DNA of 39,332 nucleotides from the NCBI GenBank assembly GCA_020431405.1, contig JAGQIK010000432.1, positions 1-39,332 on the forward strand, written 5' to 3'. The stretch is from Myxococcales bacterium. GTDB lineage: Bacteria > Myxococcota_A > Polyangia > GCA-2747355. The position numbers were made by a program, and so were the translations under genes. Below the pieces are notes generated by a model. It ran no database searches and was not told the origin of the DNA. It saw nothing but the letters and a program-made list of their open reading frames with translations. This document shows positions 17,229-25,684 of this stretch, piece by piece. Position 1 is the stretch's first letter, and each line of letters starts with the position of its first letter.

Positions 17229-19160
17229 GTGCGTAGAATTACAGGGTTGTTGGTCATTGGTTTCGTGCTTAGTTTGGCAGCGGGCTGTGGTTCAGACGCA
17301 GCGGACTCCATCGGGCAGCGAAAGATGGCAGTCGCGGTGACGTGGACCAATACGGTGTTCGTCAACACCAACGGCTCGAGCATCTCCAAGTCCACCGGCG
17401 GCGCCGCGTGGAATGCTGGCGCGGTGTCCAACGAGAGCTTCACGGGCGACGGCTATGTGCAGTTTTCCACGTCTGAGAACGACACTGCGAAGATGGGCGG
17501 TCTCAGTAACGGCGACGCCGACCAGAGCTACACCGACATCGACTTCGCCTTCTACCTCGCAGCCAACGGCCAGGCGTACGTGTACGAGGGAGGCGTCTAT
17601 CGCGCGTCCGTCGGACCGTACGTGGCCAACGACGTCTTCCGCGTTGCCGTGGTCAGCGGCGAGGTGCGGTACTACATCAACGGCCAGCAGGTCTACACTA
17701 GCGGGGGGACTCCGACCGAGCCGCTCGTACTCGACACGTCGATCTACACCGGCAACGCCACGATCACGAATGGTGACGTCACGGTGGGTGCGCCGCCGAC
17801 GTTCTGGCAGAACCTCGTGGGCGTCAACGAAGGTGCGATGAGCATCACCAAGACCGGCGCCTCGGGCTGGAACGCGGGCGCGTCGAGCCAGGGCACGATC
17901 AATGAGACCGGCTACGCCCAGTTCTCTCCGGGCGCGACCAACACGGCGCAGATGGCTGGCCTGAGCAATGGCGACACCGACACGAGCTACCAAGACATCG
18001 ACTTTGCCGTGTACATGGCTGCCAACGGGAGCTTCTTCATTTTCGAGGGTGGCGCGTCGCGCGGCAGCTTCGGCACTTATCAGGCGGGCGACACGTTCCG
18101 CGTAAGCGTCAGCGCCGCGGGCACCGTGACCTACAGCCGCAACGGCACGGTCTTCTATACCAGCACGGGCACGCCGACGTTCCCGCTGCGCGTCGACACC
18201 TCGCAGTTCACGCCGGGTGCTGTACTCAACAGCGTCTCGATCGCGCGATTCTGGCAGAACATCGTCGGCGTGAGCACCGCCGGCGCCGGCCTAACCAAAA
18301 CCGGCGCGGTCGGCTGGAACGCCGGCGCGTCGAGCTCGGTGTCCATCGCGGGCGACGGCTACATGGAATTCACCACCGCGGAGACGAACACCTACAAGAT
18401 GGCCGGCCTTAGCAACGGCGACACCGACCAGAACTACACCGATATCGACTACGCTGTATATCTCGGCGGCGGCGGGAACGTCTACGTATACGAAAACGGC
18501 GCCTACCGCGGCGTGTTCGGCACGTACAACGTGGGCGACGTCTTCCGTGTTCAGGTTGTCAGCGGCGTCGTGACGTACTACCGGAACGGTCTGCTGTTCT
18601 ACACCAGCGGCGGCACACCGACCTCGCCGCTTCGCGTGGACACCGCGCTGTTCACCAATGGAGCCACGATCAATGGTGTGACCATTGCTGACGGCACTCC
18701 GACGGTGGGCTGGCAGAACCTCGCCAATGTCAGCGTCAACGGCTCGAGCCTGACCAAGACGGTCTACACCGGCTGGAACGGCGGCGCATCGACCACCAAT
18801 ACCATCGCCGCCAACGGCTACGTCGAGTTCACCACTGCCGAGGCCAACACCGCCAAGATGGCCGGCCTGAGCAATGGCGACACCGACGCGAGCTACCAGG
18901 ACATCGACTTCGCGTTCTACCTGGGCGCAAACGGCGTTGTGTACATCTACGAGGGCGGCGCCCTCCGCGCAACCATCGGCGCCTACCAGGCGGGCGATAC
19001 GTTCCGCGTACAGAACACCGGAGGGACGATCACGTACTTGCAGAACGCCAACGTCGTCTACACCAGTGGTGGAACGCCGACGTCCCCGCTGCGCTTGGAC
19101 ACGTCGCTGTTCACCATCGGCGCGACGATCAACAACGTCACGCTCGTTCCCACGATGTAG
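17229..19160 (+). CDS. Lipoprotein with four tandem ~150-residue beta-rich repeats
   Basis: A 643-residue exported protein. GTG 17229 is supported by GGAGGG 6 nt upstream. The signal peptide ends in LAAGC (Cys20). From Trp39 the rest is four end-to-end repeats of 154, 149, 153 and 149 residues, with recurring GWNAGA, KMAGLSNGD, DIDFA, YTSGGTPTxPL and VDTS motifs. Repeats 1 and 3 share YTDID and VVSG features; repeats 2 and 4 share YQDID and YQAGDTFRV. The repeat looks beta-rich, in the style of ConA/jelly-roll surface domains, and probably binds carbohydrate or another surface ligand. It has its own candidate promoter and a hairpin after the stop, suggesting independent expression. Function unknown. 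Confidence 0.82.
   Translation: MRRITGLLVIGFVLSLAAGCGSDAADSIGQRKMAVAVTWTNTVFVNTNGSSISKSTGGAAWNAGAVSNESFTGDGYVQFSTSENDTAKMGGLSNGDADQSYTDIDFAFYLAANGQAYVYEGGVYRASVGPYVANDVFRVAVVSGEVRYYINGQQVYTSGGTPTEPLVLDTSIYTGNATITNGDVTVGAPPTFWQNLVGVNEGAMSITKTGASGWNAGASSQGTINETGYAQFSPGATNTAQMAGLSNGDTDTSYQDIDFAVYMAANGSFFIFEGGASRGSFGTYQAGDTFRVSVSAAGTVTYSRNGTVFYTSTGTPTFPLRVDTSQFTPGAVLNSVSIARFWQNIVGVSTAGAGLTKTGAVGWNAGASSSVSIAGDGYMEFTTAETNTYKMAGLSNGDTDQNYTDIDYAVYLGGGGNVYVYENGAYRGVFGTYNVGDVFRVQVVSGVVTYYRNGLLFYTSGGTPTSPLRVDTALFTNGATINGVTIADGTPTVGWQNLANVSVNGSSLTKTVYTGWNGGASTTNTIAANGYVEFTTAEANTAKMAGLSNGDTDASYQDIDFAFYLGANGVVYIYEGGALRATIGAYQAGDTFRVQNTGGTITYLQNANVVYTSGGTPTSPLRLDTSLFTIGATINNVTLVPTM
17343..19157 (+). repeat. 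Four in-frame direct repeats, A-B-A-B arrangement
   Basis: The repeats begin at the Trp codons at 17343, 17805, 18252 and 18711, with lengths of 462, 447, 459 and 447 nt. The two alternating lengths and the alternating residues at matched positions suggest that an A-B pair was duplicated as one block after A and B had diverged. Confidence 0.85.
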
Positions 19161-19175
19161 CTGCGTCCTACCTAC

Positions 19176-19200
19176 GCCAGGGGCGCTCGGCGCCCCTGGC
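19176..19200. terminator. Bidirectional terminator-like hairpin
   Basis: A perfect 11-bp stem (19176-19186 with 19190-19200) and a TCG loop lies in the 42-bp gap between the four-repeat lipoprotein and the convergent GT2 gene. The GC-rich stem could act in both directions, but neither side has a run of T, so factor-independent termination is not assured. Confidence 0.6.
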
Positions 19201-19202
19201 CG

Positions 19203-20078
19203 CTAGTCGCGCATCCATAGCGTCGACGATCCCACCCTGCCGCCACCCAGTCGATCGACGACCGCGTCGGCGTACATCCCTCTGACCAGTTTCTCCGCGC
19301 GGTAGTAGGCGCGGAAATACGCAGCGAGCGCAGCGCGCGTCGCACGGCGAACGACTGAGGAGTGGCCTAGCCTCAACCCGTAGCGCTGTTCGATGAGCTC
19401 GTGCTCGGCGGCGGCCTTGCGCTTCATCCGCTCGCGGCGCTCGACATCGCCTTGCACCGACTGCAGGTGAACGTTATCGCCATGCTCGCGGAAGGCGCTG
19501 AAGTACCCGCGGACGTGCTCGAGCCGAAAGCCATGGCTGCCGAGATGGGCGAGAAAGTCACGGTCCATGCAGATCCTGAAGTTCTTGTCGAGCAGGATGC
19601 CGCTTTCGAAGATGCGCCGATGGTAGACCGACCCGCTCGTCGGCACATACGGCCCGATGTACGTCACCATCGACGGATTGAAGCGAACCGGCCGCCGGCG
19701 CTTGAGCACGCGCCCTTCGGCGTCGACGTAATAGTAGTCGCTGTAGAAACCGTCGGCTGATGGATCACGGGTAGCCGCCGCCGCGAAGGCATCGAGCGCG
19801 CCTGGCATCAGAAAATCATCAGCATTGAGCCAGATGATCCAATCGCCACTTGCCTGATGCTGCCCCTTGTTGAAGGCGTCGGATTGGCCTTCGTCGGGCT
19901 CCGATTTCCAGCTCAGGTGCTCGTAGGATTCCAGGATGGCGAGCGTTTCGTCTGTCGATCCTCCGTCGGCGATGATGTGCTCCCAGGCCACAGCCGACTG
20001 TTGGCGTCGCACGCTCTCGATGCAATCACGGATAAAGGGCCCTTGGTTCAGCGAGGCCGTCACGATCGACATTTTCAT
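19203..20078 (-). CDS. Glycosyltransferase family 2
   Basis: A 291-residue GT-A enzyme. ASLNQGPFI opens the nucleotide-binding fold, ADGGSTD is at 37-43, EPDEGQSDAFNKG follows, and NADD (85-88) is the Asp-x-Asp-type metal site. The C-terminal third is helical and basic. It transfers a sugar from a nucleotide donor to the growing repeat unit; the donor is not evident. The ATG at 20078 is used; a second Met two codons in is possible. It is a single-gene minus-strand unit between the lipoprotein hairpin and the divergent BY-kinase gene (127 bp, no convincing promoter seen). It is the only GT2 among the window's glycosyltransferases. Confidence 0.88.
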   Translation of the reverse strand: MKMSIVTASLNQGPFIRDCIESVRRQQSAVAWEHIIADGGSTDETLAILESYEHLSWKSEPDEGQSDAFNKGQHQASGDWIIWLNADDFLMPGALDAFAAAATRDPSADGFYSDYYYVDAEGRVLKRRRPVRFNPSMVTYIGPYVPTSGSVYHRRIFESGILLDKNFRICMDRDFLAHLGSHGFRLEHVRGYFSAFREHGDNVHLQSVQGDVERRERMKRKAAAEHELIEQRYGLRLGHSSVVRRATRAALAAYFRAYYRAEKLVRGMYADAVVDRLGGGRVGSSTLWMRD

Positions 20079-20205
20079 TAGACAGGGACACTAGCGACGA
20101 GCGTTGGCGCCCGCAAGCGCGAGCAGCGGCCTCTTGTATTCGCGGGGGGTCTGTGCGAAACGGGTGAACGCGTAGCTCTGTCTGATCAACCTACGACTGC
20201 CCAAA

Positions 20206-22413
20206 ATGGAAATCCTGCCGGACACCATTCATCAGAAACAGGATCAAAGCCGCCCCCGCGCGACGGTGGGGCTCGGCGAGCGCTACCTCACTGTCGTTCG
20301 CAAGCATAAGCTATTGATCTTAGTAGTTTTTATTCTTGTAGCAGGCGCGGCGGCGGCCTGGACGATGACGCGCGTTCGGATCTACGGCGCGACGACCACG
20401 CTACTGCTCGATCGGCGAGCCCCGCAGGTGCTGGGCAAGGAGGTCCGCGAGGTCGTTGACACGTCCATGGGCGCCTTCTGGCGCAACAAAGAGTATCTCC
20501 AAACGCAAATTCTTGTTATCACGAGCAAATCGCTCGCGCTCCGCGTCGTTAAGAAGCACGCACTCGCCCGGGATCCCAAGTTCTGGGCCCACCGCAAGCA
20601 CACTGGCAAACCCCTGCACGAGGCGGGGACCGACGAGCAGGCTGCGACGTACCTCCGCAGCCGGATTCAGGCCTCATCGGTGAAGGCCGCGAACATCATC
20701 GAGATCACGGTTACCCACCCCGACTCCGGCATGGCGGCGCGCCTCGCCAATGCGATCGCCGACAGCTACATGTCCCTCAGTGTCGAACACAAGCTCGCGT
20801 CGACCACGCACGCCGTCAAGTGGCTGTCCAACCAGCTCGACACGCTCAAAAAGCAACTCGACAGCAGCGAGCTCGCGTTGCACAGGTTCAAGCGCAAGAA
20901 CAACATCGTCTCGGTGTCCCTTGAGGACAAGCAGAACCTGCTGGCCAGGCGTATCGCGACGCTCAATACAGCGCTCACTGAGATCAGGCTCAAGCGCATG
21001 ACCGTCGCGTCGAAGCGCCACCAGTACAAGCGTTCGAAGAAGGGCCCGGCGCTCAACGTCGTGCTCAAGGACGTGATCGACAATGACGTGATCAAGAATC
21101 TCAAGTCGATCTACGTGCGCGAGCGTCGCAGCTACGTCGCGCTACTACATCGCTACGGTGACAAATGGCCCGCAGTTCTGCAGCAGAAGGCGCGCGTCGC
21201 GGAGGCGAGAAAAGATCTCGAGCGCGAGGTCGTCAACCTTCAAGCCTCAGTCGACTCCGAATACTCGCGCATTCGCCGCAACGAGGCGGCCATCGCGGCT
21301 GCGCTGCAGGCCGCCAAGGACGCAGCGCTTGATCTCAATAAGCGGGAAGTCGACTACCGCCGTCTCAAGCGCAGCAATCAGAACACCTCAAAGCTCTACC
21401 GGCTAGTGCTCGAGCGGATGAAAGAGGCCAACCTGTCGGCGCAGCTGCGAGTGAGCAACATCCGGCGACTCGATCGCGCGGTCGAGAAGACTGTGCCGAT
21501 CAAGCCGCACGTCCGGCTCAACATCATGTTGGGATGTCTGTTCGGCCTGTTGCTCGGCGTAGCGCTCGCTTTCGTCGTCGACGCACTCGACAGCACCATC
21601 AAGTCACAGGACGAGGTCGAAGCCACCACGCCGCTGACCTTCCTCGGCCTGATGCCTCGCATTCCAGGTAGCGCGCAGGTACGAGCAACGAAGGGGAAGC
21701 GACCCGAGCCTCGTCCCGACCTTGACCTAATCGTTCACCGTCAGCCCAAGTCGCAGATCGCCGAGTCCTGCCGCAACATCCGTACGAATCTGATGTTCGC
21801 GACGACGGACGTGCCAGCACGAACCATCGTTGTCACAAGTCCCGGCCCGCGCGAGGGCAAGACGACGACCGCGTTGAGCTTGGCGATCGCCATGGCACAG
21901 GCGGGCAACTCGGTCTTGATCGTCGACACGGACATGCGACGGCCTCGTATGCACAAGGTGCTGGACGTTCCTGGCACCGAGGGTCTCACTTCAGTGCTCC
22001 TCGGCCATGCCGAGCTCGAAGATGTGGTCAAGACCACCGAAGTTCCCAATCTCTTCCTGTTGCCCTGTGGTCCTACGCCACCAAATCCGGCGGAAATCTG
22101 CCACAGCGAGAGCTTCAAGCGGCTGCTCGACCGTCTGCAGGAGGGCTACGATCACGTCCTGCTCGACTCCCCACCGGTGATGGCAGTGACCGACGCTGTC
22201 GTTCTTACGACGCTCGTCGACGGCACGCTGATCGTCGCGCGCACGGGTGAGACGTCGCGCACGGCGCTTCAGGCCACCGCCAGACAGATCACCGACGTTG
22301 GCGGGCGACTACTCGGCTGCGTTCTCAACGACATGGATGTCGAGAAGAGCGCCTACTCCTACTATCGCTATCGCCGCTACGGCTACAGCTATGGCTACGG
22401 AACGGAAGAATAG
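20206..22413 (+). CDS. Wzc-type polysaccharide co-polymerase and BY-kinase
   Basis: A 735-residue fusion of a Wzz/PCP domain and a bacterial tyrosine kinase. Membrane helices lie near residues 35-53 and about 441-465, flanking a large periplasmic coiled-coil region. The cytoplasmic kinase has Walker A (GPREGKTT, about 547-554), Walker A' (LIVDTDMRR, about 571-579) and Walker B (LLDSPP, about 652). The last 18 residues contain eight tyrosines, the autophosphorylation cluster. It controls chain length and export by cycling of tail phosphorylation. The next gene, 47 bp on, is a Wzy-like protein, as expected for a polymerase pair. No low-molecular-weight or PHP-type phosphatase gene is seen here. 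Confidence 0.92.
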   Translation: MEILPDTIHQKQDQSRPRATVGLGERYLTVVRKHKLLILVVFILVAGAAAAWTMTRVRIYGATTTLLLDRRAPQVLGKEVREVVDTSMGAFWRNKEYLQTQILVITSKSLALRVVKKHALARDPKFWAHRKHTGKPLHEAGTDEQAATYLRSRIQASSVKAANIIEITVTHPDSGMAARLANAIADSYMSLSVEHKLASTTHAVKWLSNQLDTLKKQLDSSELALHRFKRKNNIVSVSLEDKQNLLARRIATLNTALTEIRLKRMTVASKRHQYKRSKKGPALNVVLKDVIDNDVIKNLKSIYVRERRSYVALLHRYGDKWPAVLQQKARVAEARKDLEREVVNLQASVDSEYSRIRRNEAAIAAALQAAKDAALDLNKREVDYRRLKRSNQNTSKLYRLVLERMKEANLSAQLRVSNIRRLDRAVEKTVPIKPHVRLNIMLGCLFGLLLGVALAFVVDALDSTIKSQDEVEATTPLTFLGLMPRIPGSAQVRATKGKRPEPRPDLDLIVHRQPKSQIAESCRNIRTNLMFATTDVPARTIVVTSPGPREGKTTTALSLAIAMAQAGNSVLIVDTDMRRPRMHKVLDVPGTEGLTSVLLGHAELEDVVKTTEVPNLFLLPCGPTPPNPAEICHSESFKRLLDRLQEGYDHVLLDSPPVMAVTDAVVLTTLVDGTLIVARTGETSRTALQATARQITDVGGRLLGCVLNDMDVEKSAYSYYRYRRYGYSYGYGTEE

Positions 22414-22460
22414 AGGCGACCGCCTTCGGCAATCGCTGGTCGTCGACTAGGCCATAGAGC

Positions 22461-23819
22461 GTGTCGTCTGCAGCTCAAAGCGGCCCGCTGGCGCGGACCT
22501 TTGGCTTCGCGGGCGGTGGCTCGCGTCCGCTAACTCTACGCTACTACCTTCTGGCGGCTGCGGCGCTGCTGGCGTGGTGGGGACCCCCGCGTATTATTGG
22601 CGTCGATGCGTCGCGCACGACGGAGTCCGCGCTCAAGTATGACGTCGACGGTGCCGCCCTCCTGATCATCGTCAGCTGGGGTCTGATCTGTGCGGTCGTG
22701 TTCTTCTCGCTGATCAACCGACGCATGCAGCGCAAGCCGGTGCTCTCACCGCGACTAACTCGCGGTCCCCTGCTAGTGCTGTTCGCCTACGGTGCGCTCG
22801 CACTGTTATCGGCGCTGTGGGCTCCGTCGTTTCTGATCACGATCCTGCGAAGCGTACAGCTACTGTTTGCAATCTTGTTGATCGCGCTCTTTCACCAGGA
22901 GTCGATGGAGTGCGATGCCAAGGTTGGCCCACTGCGGCTATTTTACGGATACTGCGTCGCTCGCGTTGCCAATCACCTGTTTTTTCTGCTGGTGTCGCCG
23001 CGAGTCGTCATGGTCAAGGAGAACACGCGCGATCGCATCGGCCGCCTGCTCGGCGGCGGCCTGTTTCATCGCGACTATGGGGCGGCGACGACGTGCGTCG
23101 CAATCATGACGGCACACTCGCTCAGCCAGCGAATCGCCGCGCCAACGGTAGGCACGTGGCTGACATCCAATTGGATGCTGTTTCTCACGCGCATACGTGG
23201 CGTCATCCTGCCGACTGTACCCTGCGAAGCGTACCTTCTGATGCGTGGCCGCAGCCGCAGCCTACCGCTCCTTGTGTTCGGCGGACTCTTGAGCATCGCC
23301 GTCTATGCGGCGCTCTTCCCCGACGCAGTGTCGCAGTTCTTCGAGCAGTACGTCTTACAAAAGCACCGCTCTCTGACGACGCTGTCTGGTCGCACCTTTA
23401 TCTGGCAGTACCTTCTCGCTCGCTTCAGCGACAGCCCACTGTTCGGTTTCGGCTTCGCGACCGGCCCCCGCACGCTACTGCTCGGTCATACCACCGTCAT
23501 TGATGCCCATAACGTGTGGATCGAAGCGCTGCTATCGCTCGGCCTCGTCGGGCTCAGCCTATTGCTCTCGGCGTGCAGCTGGGGCTTCCTCCGCGCCTTG
23601 CGCATGAGCAGGCAAACCACCGACCCCGATGCGAGGTTGCTCGCAGTGTGGCTGCTGCTTCTACTTTCGCAATCGCTGACGTCAACAAGCATCGCGATGC
23701 GAAGCGACGAGCTTATCATCCTGCTGACCTACATCTCGTGCGGGCAGCTGTTGGCGCGCGTCCCAGCGACGCCACGCTCCCCTTCACCTCTACGTCCCCT
23801 GCCGCGCCGAGGAATGTAA
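22461..23819 (+). CDS. O-antigen polymerase-like membrane protein (Wzy family)
   Basis: A 452-residue protein with about 10-12 membrane helices. The late loop contains LSGRTFIWQYLLARF, SPLFGFGFATG and AHNVWIEALLSLGLVG, the pattern typical of the O-antigen ligase/Wzy superfamily. It would polymerise flipped repeat units in the periplasm, and its place directly after the BY-kinase co-polymerase supports this. The start is GTG 22461. Compared with the 755-residue ligase-like protein at 12953, it lacks the C-terminal soluble region. It is followed 4 bp later by a methyltransferase gene. Confidence 0.85.
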   Translation: MSSAAQSGPLARTFGFAGGGSRPLTLRYYLLAAAALLAWWGPPRIIGVDASRTTESALKYDVDGAALLIIVSWGLICAVVFFSLINRRMQRKPVLSPRLTRGPLLVLFAYGALALLSALWAPSFLITILRSVQLLFAILLIALFHQESMECDAKVGPLRLFYGYCVARVANHLFFLLVSPRVVMVKENTRDRIGRLLGGGLFHRDYGAATTCVAIMTAHSLSQRIAAPTVGTWLTSNWMLFLTRIRGVILPTVPCEAYLLMRGRSRSLPLLVFGGLLSIAVYAALFPDAVSQFFEQYVLQKHRSLTTLSGRTFIWQYLLARFSDSPLFGFGFATGPRTLLLGHTTVIDAHNVWIEALLSLGLVGLSLLLSACSWGFLRALRMSRQTTDPDARLLAVWLLLLLSQSLTSTSIAMRSDELIILLTYISCGQLLARVPATPRSPSPLRPLPRRGM

Positions 23820-23823
23820 ACAC

Positions 23824-24504
23824 ATGTGCTCCCACACACCGGACGAAGCGGTCGCGAACTCATCTGACTTGTATCGCGATCGACAGAAGGCGATCCCGCA
23901 TATCACGGACGGCTGCCTTTCATTCGATGTGATCACCGACTATCTCGGTCCGGGTCGCCTTCTCGACCTCGGCTGCGCGACGGGCTACTTCCTCGAGAAG
24001 CTAGGACCCAACGCCCAAGGCTACGACGTCTCACGACCCAACGTGGACGTTTGTCGCGAAAAAGGCCTGACGGCCAACGTCGTCGACCTCAACACCTGGG
24101 ACGGCTCGGTCGACGAGAAGTTCGACGGTGTGTTGCTGTCGCACGTGCTTGAGCACGTCGATGCACCGATCAACCTCCTTCGCGCGATCAACCGCGCGCT
24201 CGCGCCAGGTGGCCGGCTCGTGCTCGGCCTTCCAACCGAGCACACGCTACGCCGTATCCGCTACCCCTACGGATACGACCGCTCCGTGCAGCACCTGTAT
24301 GCGTTCACCTACCACAACGCGAAGTTCTTGCTCGACATGGCGGGGTTCGAGGTCGACCTACGGTGGGTGTGGTATCCGCTCCTTCACCGCTGGAATCTCA
24401 AGCGTGTCGACACGTTTCTTCGGCAGTCGGTGCCCTTCTCCGTTGGGCTGCTCTTCTCCTCCGGCTACTTCGTCGCTGCTCGCAAAGTCAGCGATCTTCG
24501 ATAG
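23824..24504 (+). CDS. Class I SAM methyltransferase
   Basis: A 226-residue methyltransferase. Motif I LLDLGCATGYFLEKL begins near residue 46. GYDVSRPNV marks the acidic end of strand 2, LLSHVLEHVDAP is motif II, and LAPGGRLVLGLP follows. It probably modifies a sugar or glycan terminus; the acceptor is unknown. ATG 23824 lies 4 bp after the Wzy-like gene, so the two are coupled. It ends inside the convergent GT4 gene, with a 17-bp overlap at 24488-24504. Size and motifs are complete. Confidence 0.85.
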   Translation: MCSHTPDEAVANSSDLYRDRQKAIPHITDGCLSFDVITDYLGPGRLLDLGCATGYFLEKLGPNAQGYDVSRPNVDVCREKGLTANVVDLNTWDGSVDEKFDGVLLSHVLEHVDAPINLLRAINRALAPGGRLVLGLPTEHTLRRIRYPYGYDRSVQHLYAFTYHNAKFLLDMAGFEVDLRWVWYPLLHRWNLKRVDTFLRQSVPFSVGLLFSSGYFVAARKVSDLR

Positions 24505-25684
24505 AGCTCGCTTGCACTGGGGGGCGTCCCTCGGCCAGCGCTGCGTACGCATCGGCCATGCGCTGAGCGATCGCGTTCCACGAAAACTCGCTCATGATCA
24601 GCTGGCGGCTCGTCTCACCGAGCTGTGCCCAGTCCGAGCGCCTGCTCAGCAAGGCAGCTATGCCGAGGGCAAGCTCTTGGGGGTATGGCTCCGCCATCAC
24701 AAAAGCGCCCGTATTGTAGAGATACGACACGTACGACGTGCGTGTAACAACGGTCGGGAGCCCCAGCGCGAGTGCTTCGAGCACGGCGATGGACACAACA
24801 TCCGACCAAGCTGGGTGTACATAGAAATCCGCGCCCACGAGCGCCTCGTACTTGGCGCGACCGTAGCGGGCGCCCAGCAGATGCAACCGGTCGACAGTGT
24901 CGTCGGCACGAGCGATGCTCGACAGCAAGTCGTGCGTAGGCTGATCGTAGGGGCCGATCAGCGCGAAATGAACGTCGTGGTGTCCACGCTGACGCAAAAG
25001 CCCCAGGGCCCGAACGAGCCCGTCGACATTCTTTTCCGGTGCCAGCCGGCCAACGAAGGCCCCGACAACTGCGTCGCGCGGCAGCGAAAGCTCTCGCTTG
25101 AGGGACATCTCGTCAAGCTGCGTCGGCAGTGACTCGACATCGACACCGTTGTAGATCTGAAAGAGCGGCGCGCTGACGCCTAGGCGTCGCAGATCTGTCG
25201 CTTCCTCCTTGCAGATTACATGCACCGCGCTCGCGTTGTTAAGCGTCCACGTCTCCCAGGTCGCGAGCGCGAGCTTCTTGCGCCAGCCATGATGTGCAAT
25301 TCGGTCCTGCGTATACCCACAGTGGGTCGTCACTGTGTAGGGCACGCCCGAACGCAGCGCCCAACGCACGATCGGCACCTTGTGTATGTGCCACGCAAGA
25401 TGCAAGTGCAGCACATCGAGCTCTCCTCGACGGCGGAGCGTCTCGAGTCGCTCGACAATCGCCGTCAAGCCACGCAGCGAACCGGACATAGGATCGGGGT
25501 AGACCTCGACCGGCAAGCCATCGCGGTCAAGCGTCGTCGGCGTCGTATCCTTGCGAGAAAAGCTCACGACCCTTACATCGTGGCCTGCGCTCCGCAGGGC
25601 CCGCGAGAGGTTGAGGATTACGTAGTTAACGCCGTTTGCAGACACTGGATTCACGCGGCCATATGTGAAGTGGACGATATTCAT
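24488..25684 (-). CDS. Glycosyltransferase family 4
   Basis: A 398-residue GT-B enzyme. The N-terminus (FTYGRVNPVSANGVNYV) and the C-terminal donor domain (GAFVGRLAPEKN, then HPAWSDVVSIAVLEALALGLP) place it in GT4. The conserved E-x7-E acceptor/donor motif appears as D-x7-E here (the Asp of SDVVS). It transfers a sugar to the repeat unit, donor unknown. It is the last gene of the twelve-gene operon. Its start overlaps the nucleotidyltransferase-like gene by 4 bp, and its end overlaps the convergent methyltransferase by 17 bp. Confidence 0.87.
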   Translation of the reverse strand: MNIVHFTYGRVNPVSANGVNYVILNLSRALRSAGHDVRVVSFSRKDTTPTTLDRDGLPVEVYPDPMSGSLRGLTAIVERLETLRRRGELDVLHLHLAWHIHKVPIVRWALRSGVPYTVTTHCGYTQDRIAHHGWRKKLALATWETWTLNNASAVHVICKEEATDLRRLGVSAPLFQIYNGVDVESLPTQLDEMSLKRELSLPRDAVVGAFVGRLAPEKNVDGLVRALGLLRQRGHHDVHFALIGPYDQPTHDLLSSIARADDTVDRLHLLGARYGRAKYEALVGADFYVHPAWSDVVSIAVLEALALGLPTVVTRTSYVSYLYNTGAFVMAEPYPQELALGIAALLSRRSDWAQLGETSRQLIMSEFSWNAIAQRMADAYAALAEGRPPVQASSIEDR

